This document shows positions 26,788-36,156 of a stretch of 64,000 bases of DNA, piece by piece. The notes beneath the pieces were generated by a model that saw only the letters and a list, made by a program, of their open reading frames with translations, was not told the origin of the DNA and searched no databases. Position 1 is the first letter of the stretch. Each line of letters starts with the position of its first letter. The stretch lies in NCBI GenBank assembly GCA_017554145.1, contig JAFZIZ010000005.1, positions 1 through 64,000 on the forward strand, read 5' to 3'. The translations under genes were made by a program, and so were the position numbers. The DNA comes from Prevotella sp. (GTDB lineage: Bacteria > Bacteroidota > Bacteroidia > Bacteroidales > Bacteroidaceae).

Positions 26788-28971
26788 ATGGATTTATTCA
26801 GATATATCGTTAGGTTTTTATACAAGATCCGTTGGTATCTTGTTATCTTGCCATTAATAGCGCTGATCGTCGCCTGGTTTATGACTCGTCACATGGATCG
26901 TGTCTACGACACTAATACGACCATCTATACGGGTATGATTACCGGATATAATATTGAAGGAGGAACAGGTGCTGCTGGCGGTAACTCACAGACCAACATC
27001 ACTAACCTGATGTTGATTATCACGACAGAGAATACTATTCATGAAGTATCTCTTCGTCTGTTTGCCCGTTGTATGATGTATGGTAATCCGAATAAGGATA
27101 ATAACTACATCTCTGCAGAACATTTCCGTGCTTTAAATGCTAGCGTTCCTGCTGATGTAAAGGCTTTGATTAACCACAATAGCGAATCAGCCACCTATGC
27201 CAATCTAAAAGCATACGAGAAACCGTCACAAGACAATTACATCTTTGGTATTCTTAACTATCATCCCTATTTCGGCATTAACAACATCACATCAAGACTG
27301 AAGGTTTTACAACTTGAAAGAAGTGATATCATAGATATCGGCTATTCTGCCAATGATGCAGGTATAGCTTATAATACACTGGATATTTTGAATGAAGTAT
27401 TTGCCCGTCATTACCAGCAGATTCGCTTTGGTGAAACCAGTAATGTTATCAAGTTCTTTGAACGTGAGGTGGCTCGTCTTTACAGAATTCTGACAGGTGC
27501 TGAGGATGACTTGATTCGTTATAATATATCCAAGCGTATTATTAACTATGCAGAGCAGACCAAGCAATTGACGGTACTGGAGATGCAGCAGCAGAATTTC
27601 CAGAACCAACAGTTAATGGACTATACGACCTCTAAAGCGTTAATGGATTATTTGGAGCGTCAATTAGGTGACCGTGCCCGTGTGATTCGTGCCAACAAGC
27701 AATTCACTGATAAGATTAAAGATATCTCTCGTCTCCAGTCACGCCTATCCAATCTCCGTTTGATGAGTGGTGAAGGTGGTGACCTCAACAATGAGGCACA
27801 GGAAGAGATGCAAAAAGCACAACGAGAGTTGCAAGCTACTACCAATAGCGTCAAAGACCTAACTCACGAAATTGAGGCTGGCACTTATAGTACTGAGACA
27901 GGTGTTAAGGCAAAAGACATGATTGACAAATGGCTGGAGCAGATGTTAATGATGGAAAAAGCAAGAGCTGAGATGTCGGCTACAGATATCATGCGCCAGA
28001 ATCTGGACAAGCAGTATTTGTTCTATTCTCCTATTGGAGCTACTTTGGATCGTAAAGACCGTCACATCAGCTTTGTGGAAGGCAATTACATGGAAATGCT
28101 AAAAGCTTTGAACGCAGCCCGTCTGCGTCAAAAGAATCTGCAAATGTCAACAGCTACCTTACGTGTGCTGAATCCCCCGATGTTCCCATTGAATGCTCAA
28201 CCTACGAACCGTTTGATGATTTTGTTAGGTGCATTCATGTTGACATTCCTCTTGACAGCACTCTACTTCTTCATTATCGAATTACTCGACCGCACATTGC
28301 GTGACCGTATGCGTTCAGAGCGTATCACCAAGGTGCCCGTCTTGGGTTGCTATCCAAAAGAGAGTAACCTGCGTTATCGTCGCTTCAACAAGACGATTGC
28401 AGACATGTCGCTCCGTCAACTCAGCAAAACATTGCTGCCAAAATTCAAAGAAGGGCAACAAAACGTTCTGAACTTATTATCCACAGACTCTGGCAATGGT
28501 AAGAGTTTCCTTGCACAAGAACTAGAGAACTATTGGATTTCCATTGGTTTACAAGTACGTCGTTTGACCTATGATGAAGACTTCCTCGCTGAAGATAGCA
28601 AGTTTATTCTGGCTAATGGTATCAAGGATCTGTGTCCTGATATTCTTCCTGAAGAGATTGCCATTATTGAGTATCCGAATCTGGATGAGAACTCTATCTC
28701 ACCAGCCTTGTTAAACATGGCAACTGTCAATATGATGGTGACACGTGCTAATCGTACATGGAAGGATGTTGACCAAAAGGCATTGAAGGAAGTAGAGGCT
28801 ATGTTAGATGAGGAGCACAAGGACACTCTGTTCATGTATCTGACAGAAGCAAGTCGCTATGCAGTAGAAGAGTTCGTCGGACAGTTACCACCTTATACGA
28901 AGTTCAATAATTTTGTATATCGTATGTCACAATTAGGTCTGACAGCAACAGAAAATAGTCACGCTAAATAA
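26788..28971 (+). CDS. Wzz/Wzc-type polysaccharide co-polymerase with degenerate kinase domain
   Basis: Inner-membrane protein that sets chain length and links polymerisation to export. Transmembrane helices are near residues 15-32 and 476-502, enclosing a large periplasmic coiled domain with a proline-rich NPPMFPLNAQPTNR before the second helix. The cytoplasmic end resembles a BY-kinase: P-loop LLSTDSGNGKSF at about 564-575. However, the Walker A' strand is weak (RRLTYDEDF), the Walker B-like strand is IAIIEYPN with Glu instead of the usual Asp, and no C-terminal tyrosine cluster exists. It may bind nucleotide without autophosphorylation. The stop overlaps the next ATG (TAATG). Confidence 0.85.
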   Translation: MDLFRYIVRFLYKIRWYLVILPLIALIVAWFMTRHMDRVYDTNTTIYTGMITGYNIEGGTGAAGGNSQTNITNLMLIITTENTIHEVSLRLFARCMMYGNPNKDNNYISAEHFRALNASVPADVKALINHNSESATYANLKAYEKPSQDNYIFGILNYHPYFGINNITSRLKVLQLERSDIIDIGYSANDAGIAYNTLDILNEVFARHYQQIRFGETSNVIKFFEREVARLYRILTGAEDDLIRYNISKRIINYAEQTKQLTVLEMQQQNFQNQQLMDYTTSKALMDYLERQLGDRARVIRANKQFTDKIKDISRLQSRLSNLRLMSGEGGDLNNEAQEEMQKAQRELQATTNSVKDLTHEIEAGTYSTETGVKAKDMIDKWLEQMLMMEKARAEMSATDIMRQNLDKQYLFYSPIGATLDRKDRHISFVEGNYMEMLKALNAARLRQKNLQMSTATLRVLNPPMFPLNAQPTNRLMILLGAFMLTFLLTALYFFIIELLDRTLRDRMRSERITKVPVLGCYPKESNLRYRRFNKTIADMSLRQLSKTLLPKFKEGQQNVLNLLSTDSGNGKSFLAQELENYWISIGLQVRRLTYDEDFLAEDSKFILANGIKDLCPDILPEEIAIIEYPNLDENSISPALLNMATVNMMVTRANRTWKDVDQKALKEVEAMLDEEHKDTLFMYLTEASRYAVEEFVGQLPPYTKFNNFVYRMSQLGLTATENSHAK

Positions 28972-30494
28972 TGACAAATAATGTATTGACATATGCCAAT
29001 GAATACAGAGGAAGAGCATTATTGCTCTTTCTTCTGTTTTCACTTGCAATATATCAATTCATCAATGCAGGCTTCAGCGCCTTTGCAATGATTTGCATGT
29101 CGCCTTTCATCGTATTGGCGGTCTATGCTGCATTTACATGGAAAATGTTAGCTTTTTGGGCATTGTTTGCTATTAACTACACTGTCATGTTCTTTAGCAA
29201 GCAACACCTCCTTCCGAATGGTATTCCTATTTCTCTCTATAATGAGATGCTGGAACTATTACTGATAGGAATTGCCATTGTGGATTCACGGGAATCTCCT
29301 CGTTTTGAACGAACAGCCAATTTAATGCTCTATGCCTTGATTGCCTGGTGTGGATATTGTACCTTGCAAGTGCTTAATGACACCTGCGATTTGGGGATTA
29401 ATGTGGGAAACTGGTATAGTGGAGCCCGTTTGATGGCTTTCCAGATACTCTATATTTTTATTGTATTCTCGTTATATATCTCCACCCCAGAGATACTAGT
29501 TAAGTACCTATGGGTATGGGCATTGTTCTGTCTGTTCTCTGCTTTTTGGACGTGGAAACAACAAAAAATGGGATTCACACATGCTGAGAATATCTGGATG
29601 GAAACCGTGGGTAAAAAAACCCATATGGTAAACGGTATCATTCGTTATTTCTCAACTTTCAATGATGCCGCTACATATGGTTGTAATGCGGCGGCAGCGG
29701 CAGTTGCTTTCTTTGTTTTCGGTATTACTACGAAAATCAAGAAAGATAGGTTATTTTTCCTTATTACTACAGTAATTGTAATAACGGAAATGTTTGCTTC
29801 TGGTACACGTACTGCTATCGTATGTCTGTTTGCTGGTATCTTAGTCTATGTCATCCTTTCTAAATCCGTCAAGATTGCAGTCCCAGTCTTTCTCTTGGCT
29901 GGCTTCGCATACTTCTTCCTTGCCTTTACAGATATAGGACAAGGCAATTCCCAGATACGTCGTATGCGTTCTGCATTCAACAAGGACGATGCTTCAGCAA
30001 ATGTACGTACTATCAATCAGGCAGCAATTCGCAAGTATATCCAAGATGCGCCATGGGGCATTGGTATAGGCACCAATTATGACAATGTGCCAGCTAACAA
30101 CAAATTCCGAAAACTATCAGTTATCCCTCCAGATTCCGAGTACGTCTATATATGGGTACATGCAGGGCCAATCGGAATTACCACCTTTATCATCACGATG
30201 CTGATGATGTTAGGAGGTGCTTGTTGGATTTCTATGTTCAGACTCAAGAGTCGTTCGTTGATGGGAGTTGGGGCGGGATTATGTTCTGCTTTTGTCGCAA
30301 TACAATTAGGAGGATATGCTAACCAAATCTTGATGCAGTTCCCCAATTGTCTGATTTACTATGGAGGACTCTCTATCGTCTATATCCTTCCATTCATTGA
30401 AGAAGACTGGATCAAATTGGAAGAAAAACGATTGGCAAAGCAACGGGAAAAGGAGCGTCTAAAATTAGAGAAGAAGCTTGCATCCAGAGTTTGA
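28971..30494 (+). CDS. O-antigen polymerase/ligase-like membrane protein (Wzy candidate)
   Basis: A polytopic protein of 507 residues with about ten to twelve hydrophobic helices. A large periplasmic loop (about 330-395) carries GIGIGTNYDNVPANN and DSEYVYIWVHAGPIG, as in the Wzy_C/O-antigen-ligase superfamily. GTRTAIVCLFAG is also typical. The C-terminus is a long basic/acidic helical tail. Between a Wzz-type protein and glycosyltransferases it is most simply the repeat-unit polymerase. Its last 17 bases overlap the next gene. Confidence 0.82.
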   Translation: MTNNVLTYANEYRGRALLLFLLFSLAIYQFINAGFSAFAMICMSPFIVLAVYAAFTWKMLAFWALFAINYTVMFFSKQHLLPNGIPISLYNEMLELLLIGIAIVDSRESPRFERTANLMLYALIAWCGYCTLQVLNDTCDLGINVGNWYSGARLMAFQILYIFIVFSLYISTPEILVKYLWVWALFCLFSAFWTWKQQKMGFTHAENIWMETVGKKTHMVNGIIRYFSTFNDAATYGCNAAAAAVAFFVFGITTKIKKDRLFFLITTVIVITEMFASGTRTAIVCLFAGILVYVILSKSVKIAVPVFLLAGFAYFFLAFTDIGQGNSQIRRMRSAFNKDDASANVRTINQAAIRKYIQDAPWGIGIGTNYDNVPANNKFRKLSVIPPDSEYVYIWVHAGPIGITTFIITMLMMLGGACWISMFRLKSRSLMGVGAGLCSAFVAIQLGGYANQILMQFPNCLIYYGGLSIVYILPFIEEDWIKLEEKRLAKQREKERLKLEKKLASRV

Positions 30495-31362
30495 ATTATC
30501 TATCATTACCATCAATTTCAACGGGTTGAAAGATACCTGTGAATTGATTGACACATTACCTCTTGACAATGAATCATTAGAGGTAATTGTAGTAGATAAT
30601 GGCTCTACTCAAGATGAAGTTACAGAAATCGAAAAGCGTTATTCGCAGGTCATTGTCATCAGAAGTAACAAGAATCTCGGTTTCGCAGGAGGTAACAATT
30701 TGGGAATACAAGCTGCCCATGGCAAGTACCTCCTCTTCTTGAATAACGACACCATTCTCAAACCTCAGACATCAGACCTCAGACATCTCATCAATCGATT
30801 GGAAAGTTCTCCAAAGATAGGGATGGTGAGTCCAAAGATAAGGTTTACTTGGGGAAATCAGCCCATTCAGTATGCAGGATATACTCCCCTCTCCCGAATT
30901 ACTTTGCGTAATCTATCTATAGGCTATGGGGAAGAAGACCGAGGACAATACGACACTCCTCATCCTACTCCATATGCTCATGGTGCTGCCATGATGGTGA
31001 AACGGGAAGTGATAGAAAAGGCTGGTATGATGCCAGAATGCTATTTTCTCTATTATGAGGAGCTCGACTGGTCAGAAATGATACGCCGTGCCAGTTATGA
31101 GATCTGGTATGAGCCTACTTGTAGTATCTATCATAAAGAGAGTCAGACAACAGGAAGACAGTCACCTCTAAAGACTTACTATATTACCCGTAATCGGTTG
31201 TTATTCGCTCTGCGTAATATTCAAGGAGGTATTCGGTTTCTGACATACGGTTATCTGATAGGAATAGTAACTACCAGAGACCTCATTAAGTATTTATGTA
31301 TAGGACGATTCGACTTAATCAAGGCAACTATTAAAGGAATAATACATTATATTAAATTATAA
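30478..31362 (+). CDS. GT2 glycosyltransferase (rhamnosyltransferase-like)
   Basis: Cytoplasmic GT-A transferase: LSIITINFNGLKDTCELID at the start, VVDNGSTQDE, GFAGGNNLGIQAAHGKYLLFLNNDT with the metal-binding DxD replaced by NND, and HGAAMMVKREVIEKAG with YYEELDW. The only plausible start is TTG, overlapping the polymerase gene, with AGAGAAG just ahead. Near residue 97-106 an iterated CAGACATCAGACCT tract encodes PQTSDLRHL in frame, one of the repeat inserts of this window. The donor sugar is unknown. Confidence 0.88.
   Translation: MHPEFELSIITINFNGLKDTCELIDTLPLDNESLEVIVVDNGSTQDEVTEIEKRYSQVIVIRSNKNLGFAGGNNLGIQAAHGKYLLFLNNDTILKPQTSDLRHLINRLESSPKIGMVSPKIRFTWGNQPIQYAGYTPLSRITLRNLSIGYGEEDRGQYDTPHPTPYAHGAAMMVKREVIEKAGMMPECYFLYYEELDWSEMIRRASYEIWYEPTCSIYHKESQTTGRQSPLKTYYITRNRLLFALRNIQGGIRFLTYGYLIGIVTTRDLIKYLCIGRFDLIKATIKGIIHYIKL
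30763..30790. repeat. In-frame CTCAGACATCAGAC repeat inside a GT2 gene
   Basis: CCTCAGACATCAGACCTCAG followed by ACATC is a nine-base word iterated about three times. It encodes PQTSDLRH at the point after LNNDTILK where GT2 proteins normally have a short linker. Confidence 0.65.
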
Positions 31363-31366
31363 GGAT

Positions 31367-32569
31367 ATGGATTTTTGGCTCATATTATACATCATAGACT
31401 GGGTATTGTTCGGTGTTATTGCGCTGACAGTTCTCTATATGCTCATTTTTTCTGTTGCATCACTGTTTTTCCATAAGAGTGATATTCCTAAGACAAAACA
31501 TCAGAATAGTTTCATTGTCCTAATACCATCTTATAACAACCCCGGAGTTGTCCATACAGTTAAATCTGTCTTAGGACAATCCTACCCTCAGCGCAAATTC
31601 GATATCACCGTCATCTCTGATCACAACGACGAAATGACCAACTTCCGATTGGCACAAGAGCCTATAACGTTGTTAACTCCTAACTTTGAAAAGAGCACTA
31701 AAGCAAAGGCATTGCAACTCGCTATCAACAACCTTCCCCAGTTCAAAATCTATGATATTGTCGTCATTTTAGATGGTGGGAACATTGTAGAAACAGATTT
31801 TTTAGAACAAATGAACGAAGCTTTTGAGTCAGCAGGAACAAAAGCAATCCAAGCACACAGTCTTTCAAGAAACAGAGATACCACAGCAGCCCGATTGGGA
31901 GCTATTTTCGAGGAAATCAATAATTCCATCTTCCGTCGTGGCCATATCACATTAGGGTTGTCTGCAGGTCTTACTGGCAGTGGATGTGCTTTCGACTTTG
32001 AATGGTTCAAGAGCAATATATTCAAGGTAAAGACATCATGGGAAGGTAAAGAACTGGAAGCCCTACTCATGCGACAACATATTTTTATCGACTATTTTGA
32101 CCATATTTTTGTTTTCGAAGAGAAGACTCGCGAAGCAAAGAAATTCAACCAAGAACGAGGACGTTGGATGAAGGCGCAATTTTTTGCAGCATTACGTAAT
32201 ATCAGATTTCTACCATCAGCTCTCTTTAACCAGCATTACAACTGGATTGACAAAATTATCCAATGGATGCTGCTACCACGAATCATCCTGATGATCATCA
32301 TTGTTGCTATGGGTATTATCCTTCCTATCATCTATACATCGATGGTTTTCAAATGGTGGGCGATGTTTGCTGCGGTTCTACTCATCTTTGCTATGGCAAC
32401 ACCAGATTATTTGGTAGATGACAAATGGGATACCACCTTCTATAAGTCTCCATTAATATTAATGAAGTCTATACCAGGACTTTCGAAAATTGCAAACTAT
32501 CTGGATCGTCAGGAATTTAAGAAGAATAAAAAAGATAAAGAAAAGAAAAAAAAGAACAAGCGTAAGTAA
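31367..32569 (+). CDS. Membrane GT2 glycosyltransferase (copy 1 of a tandem pair)
   Basis: Glycosyltransferase with an N-terminal membrane helix (about 5-33), a GT2 domain (FIVLIPSYNNPGVVHTV, ILDGGNIVETDFLEQMN, RGRWMKAQFFAALRN for the acceptor/QxxRW-like region) and two C-terminal helices (about 300-345), ending in a very lysine-rich tail. RGRW stands in the QRxRW position of processive-type GT2 enzymes. It is closely related to the next gene, showing tandem duplication. Within the DxD region copy 1 has DGG where copy 2 has DAD, so catalysis may differ. Confidence 0.85.
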   Translation: MDFWLILYIIDWVLFGVIALTVLYMLIFSVASLFFHKSDIPKTKHQNSFIVLIPSYNNPGVVHTVKSVLGQSYPQRKFDITVISDHNDEMTNFRLAQEPITLLTPNFEKSTKAKALQLAINNLPQFKIYDIVVILDGGNIVETDFLEQMNEAFESAGTKAIQAHSLSRNRDTTAARLGAIFEEINNSIFRRGHITLGLSAGLTGSGCAFDFEWFKSNIFKVKTSWEGKELEALLMRQHIFIDYFDHIFVFEEKTREAKKFNQERGRWMKAQFFAALRNIRFLPSALFNQHYNWIDKIIQWMLLPRIILMIIIVAMGIILPIIYTSMVFKWWAMFAAVLLIFAMATPDYLVDDKWDTTFYKSPLILMKSIPGLSKIANYLDRQEFKKNKKDKEKKKKNKRK

Positions 32570-33733
32570 ATGTGGACAACCATACATATCATTGATATAC
32601 TGCTATGGGTTCTCATAGCAGTGTCTGTGATTTATGTATCTATCTATGCCTTTGCATCCCTCTTCCACCGTAAGAGAAAAGATTATCCTACCACCAACAT
32701 CCAACAGTCATCATTTCTTATTATCTTTCCTGCTTATCGGGAAGATGCCGTTATAGTAAATTCGGTGAAACAATTTCTCGAACAGTCTTATTCTCAGGAA
32801 CAATATCATGTTGCTGTTGTATCCGATCACATGAAAGACATCACCAACCAGAAACTCAAGGAACTGCCTATCACCTTACTGACTCCCCAGTTTGAGAAAA
32901 GCAGCAAGGCAAAGGCACTGCAATATACCATAGAGCATATCCAAAAGAATTATGATTATGTCGTCATTTTGGATGCTGACAATGTGGTTCTTACTAACTT
33001 TCTGGAACAACTGAATGCCTCCTGTCAACAGGGTTATCAAGCCATTCAATGCCATCGTTGTGCCAAGAACAGTGATAATGATGTTGCCATACTTGACGGT
33101 GCCAGCGAGGAAATCAACAACACTATCTTCCGCAAGGCTCATAATACCATTGGACTATCGTCTGCCTTGATTGGTTCTGGCATGTGTTTCACATACCAAT
33201 GGTTTAAACAACATGTGAACAAGTTGGAGTCTGCAGTCGAGGACCGTGAGATGGAAGCCGCACTCATGAAAGAGAATATTTATATCAAGTTTGAAGAAAA
33301 TATCCATGTATTCGACGAAAAGGTCAGCAATCATGAAAATTTTGAGCGTCAAAGACAGCGTTGGTTGAACGGGCAGATACAGACACTTTTGTTGATGCTA
33401 CCCTATATTCCAAAAGCCATTGCCACCTTGAACATTAACTATATCGACAAGACTATACAGCAGGCATTGATTCCGCGCTCAATTCTTCTTGTCATTATTC
33501 CTTTTTTGGCCTTTATAATTTTAATTCTATCACCAATATGGAGTATCAAGTGGTGGGGACTCTTCTTGCTTCTATGCATTTCCCTTTTCATCGCTATTCC
33601 ATCACAAATGCGTACCAGTACTGTGTTCAGAAAACTGATTAGCCTGCCTAAATTAGTAATACGAATGCTAAGAAACATATTACATATAGACAAAAACAAC
33701 AAGGAGTTCTTTCATACAACCCACGAAGGATAG
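32570..33733 (+). CDS. Membrane GT2 glycosyltransferase (copy 2 of a tandem pair)
   Basis: The paralogue of the preceding gene starts on the base after its stop. It shares the N-terminal helix, SFLIIFPAYREDAV, ILTPQFEKSSKAKALQYT-like pattern, VILDADNVVLTNFLEQLNAS (intact DAD), ASEEINNTIFRKAHNTIGLSS and RQRQRWLNGQ (QxxRW), then two C-terminal helices. The architecture, with membrane helices and QxxRW, recalls processive GT2 synthases, but in a Wzx/Wzy locus it more likely adds one sugar. Confidence 0.86.
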   Translation: MWTTIHIIDILLWVLIAVSVIYVSIYAFASLFHRKRKDYPTTNIQQSSFLIIFPAYREDAVIVNSVKQFLEQSYSQEQYHVAVVSDHMKDITNQKLKELPITLLTPQFEKSSKAKALQYTIEHIQKNYDYVVILDADNVVLTNFLEQLNASCQQGYQAIQCHRCAKNSDNDVAILDGASEEINNTIFRKAHNTIGLSSALIGSGMCFTYQWFKQHVNKLESAVEDREMEAALMKENIYIKFEENIHVFDEKVSNHENFERQRQRWLNGQIQTLLLMLPYIPKAIATLNINYIDKTIQQALIPRSILLVIIPFLAFIILILSPIWSIKWWGLFLLLCISLFIAIPSQMRTSTVFRKLISLPKLVIRMLRNILHIDKNNKEFFHTTHEG

Positions 33734-33754
33734 TTAAACATTAGAATATAGAGT

Positions 33755-35311
33755 ATGAGTGAACGAGTACACAGAAGTGTCATGAATATGAAAGTTGGCA
33801 TGTTTTTCTATGTCATCTCACTCTTTATTGCTTTCTTTTCCCGTAAAGTATTCCTCGATTGTCTGGGTGCAGAATTCATCGGACTGACAGGTATGCTCAT
33901 GAATATCATGAGTTTCCTCAGTGTTGCGGAATTAGGTATCGGAACCAGTATTGTCTATTTCTTATATAAGCCACTTCAAGAAGACAACCATGAGAAGATC
34001 AACGAAGTGATGTCAATGCTTGCCTATCTCTACCGTTGTATTGGAGGTGTCATGGGTATCAGTGGACTCATCGTCAGTCTGTTCTTCCCTTGGTGGTTCG
34101 GTCATCTCACAACGGGACTCCCCTTGGTTTACTTTGCGTTCTACTCTTTCCTTGCCACTTCAATGGTAGGTTATCTCTTCAACTACCGTCAATTACTGGT
34201 CAGCGCCAACCAGAGACAATACGTGGTGAATGCCTATTTCCAGTCGATATCCATTATACAGAGCATTGTTCAGATTATTCTTGCATATTATTACCGTAAC
34301 CTCTATCTTTGGGTGGTAGTAGGCTTAATCTTTACCATTATCGGTTGTATCGCTTTCAACTATCGTATCCGCAAAGAATATCCTTGGTTGCGTATCAGTC
34401 TAAAAGAAGGGAAAGCCAATCTCAAGAAATATCCAGAAGTCTTAAAAAAGACCCGACAGATTTTTGTACAACGTATCAAGAATTTCATTCTTTACCGCAG
34501 TGACGAGATTCTTGTTGGTTCATTTGTGTCTGTTATACAGGTTGCTTTTTATGGAAACTACACAATTATTGTCAACAAACTCAACTTTCTCGTCAATATC
34601 CTTAGTGATGGTATGAATGCAGGAATCGGCAATCTGATAGCAGAAGGCAACGACCAGAATACGATGAAAGTCTTTTGGGAACTGACAGCTATCCGTTTCC
34701 TGATCGTCGGCATTGTCATTTTCGGATTGTTATTGTTTATCCAACCGTTTATTTCCTGTTGGTTTGGTACCCAATATCGACTAAGCGACTTGATAGTCTA
34801 TCTATTAGTTTTCAACATTTTTATCATGCTTTCCCGTGGTGTTGTCGAGATGTATATCTCTGCCCATGGTCTCTTTTCCGACGTATGGGCAGCATGGACG
34901 GAATTGATTGTCAATCTTACCATAACCATCTGTTTGGCACCATTCTTTGGTATTGTAGGTATTCTGATGGGTAAGATAATCAGTGTTTTCTTCATCGCGA
35001 TGTTCTGGAAGCCCTATTTTCTCTTCTCTAAAGGACTACATGAGAACGTCTCTGTCTATTGGCGAGGCATGATGCTATACTATCTCATCTTCACCCTCTT
35101 TACCGTTATCACACTTTTCATCCGCTATCATCTGATTGAACCAGAAGCCACCACCCTACTACGTTTGACTGGTTATGGTTTGGTTACCTATATTCCTTTG
35201 ATACTTTTCTATTTCATGACAATGTTCCTTCTTACCAAAGGAATGAAATATTTTGTGGCACGCAAGCCAGCATTTTATAATCTATTTAAACGTATTTATC
35301 ACAGATTATGA
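33755..35311 (+). CDS. Wzx-like lipid-linked oligosaccharide flippase
   Basis: A polytopic membrane protein of the MOP/MATE superfamily with 12-14 predicted helices over 518 residues. The typical start is SVMNMKVGMFFYVISLFIAFFSRKVFLDCLGAEFIGLTG, and GIGTSIVYFLYKPL follows. It would flip the undecaprenyl-linked repeat unit to the periplasm for polymerisation. It overlaps the GT11-like gene by four bases (ATGA). Confidence 0.9.
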   Translation: MSERVHRSVMNMKVGMFFYVISLFIAFFSRKVFLDCLGAEFIGLTGMLMNIMSFLSVAELGIGTSIVYFLYKPLQEDNHEKINEVMSMLAYLYRCIGGVMGISGLIVSLFFPWWFGHLTTGLPLVYFAFYSFLATSMVGYLFNYRQLLVSANQRQYVVNAYFQSISIIQSIVQIILAYYYRNLYLWVVVGLIFTIIGCIAFNYRIRKEYPWLRISLKEGKANLKKYPEVLKKTRQIFVQRIKNFILYRSDEILVGSFVSVIQVAFYGNYTIIVNKLNFLVNILSDGMNAGIGNLIAEGNDQNTMKVFWELTAIRFLIVGIVIFGLLLFIQPFISCWFGTQYRLSDLIVYLLVFNIFIMLSRGVVEMYISAHGLFSDVWAAWTELIVNLTITICLAPFFGIVGILMGKIISVFFIAMFWKPYFLFSKGLHENVSVYWRGMMLYYLIFTLFTVITLFIRYHLIEPEATTLLRLTGYGLVTYIPLILFYFMTMFLLTKGMKYFVARKPAFYNLFKRIYHRL

Positions 35312-36144
35312 GAGTCATTTGTGACGCACCTGGACAGACATGCAACAGGCTATGGACCTATGTAGCTTCCGTAGCCCAATGTATTGCAGAACGAAAGAAG
35401 ATGATGATTATCTTCTACGACTGGACCATTGAGGACTTCCCCAACCTACTTCATGCACCTTTCATCTATTACCCTTTATGGCAACCTTGGTTTCTGCGTC
35501 TGCCTAAAGGATGGGGATGGTATAAGCACCTAACATGGAAAGTAACCCATAACAAAGTGTGGGATCGTATTTTTAAGTTCCTGAGATTTACTAAAGGATG
35601 GCAGACCCGTACAGATACTCGTTATCTCGCATCCACGATGCCCCAATTACAACAAGTATTCCGTCCAAAAGATGAGATTATGCAAAAGGCAGAAGCGATG
35701 ATTACAGATTTGCGACAACAATGTGATATTGTTGTAGGTGTTCATATCCGTCGAGGTGATTATGCAACTTGGAACGATGGAAGATTTTTCTATGAATTAG
35801 AGGAATATCATCAGTTCATGCACCGTATTCAACAATGCTATTCTGACCAGAAAGTAGGCTTCTTCATCAGTAGTAATGAAGACTTCTCACTTGGTATCTT
35901 TGAGGGATATACCTGCAAGCGGTTTGGTAAAGAGCCGTCAGGGGCTATCCTCGATCTCTATACGTTGAGTCTATGTGATTGCATCACTGGACCCTTTAGC
36001 AGTTACAGCCGTTGGGCTTCCTTTATTGGTCAGGTACCTCTCTGTTTCCTTGAGAGCAAGGGCCAGCAATTCACAAAAGACAGTTTCTCCAAAATTGTCG
36101 ACTTTTTCCATTTCGAAAACGGTAAAGATATCTATGACTGGTAA
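35308..36144 (+). CDS. GT11-like glycosyltransferase (alpha-1,2-fucosyltransferase candidate)
   Basis: The motif VGVHIRRGDYATW (about 141-153) matches the GDP-binding HxRRGDY signature of GT11 alpha-1,2-fucosyltransferases. GFFISSNEDFS and ITGPFSSYSRWASFIG agree with the later family motifs. The N-terminus GQTCNRLWTYVAS replaces the usual GxxGNxLFQYA. The 278-residue length is usual. The complete GDP-fucose pathway upstream provides a donor. GT11 membership is fairly good, and the exact linkage is unknown. Confidence 0.78.
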   Translation: MRVICDAPGQTCNRLWTYVASVAQCIAERKKMMIIFYDWTIEDFPNLLHAPFIYYPLWQPWFLRLPKGWGWYKHLTWKVTHNKVWDRIFKFLRFTKGWQTRTDTRYLASTMPQLQQVFRPKDEIMQKAEAMITDLRQQCDIVVGVHIRRGDYATWNDGRFFYELEEYHQFMHRIQQCYSDQKVGFFISSNEDFSLGIFEGYTCKRFGKEPSGAILDLYTLSLCDCITGPFSSYSRWASFIGQVPLCFLESKGQQFTKDSFSKIVDFFHFENGKDIYDW

Positions 36145-36156
36145 ATCATCGTACTT

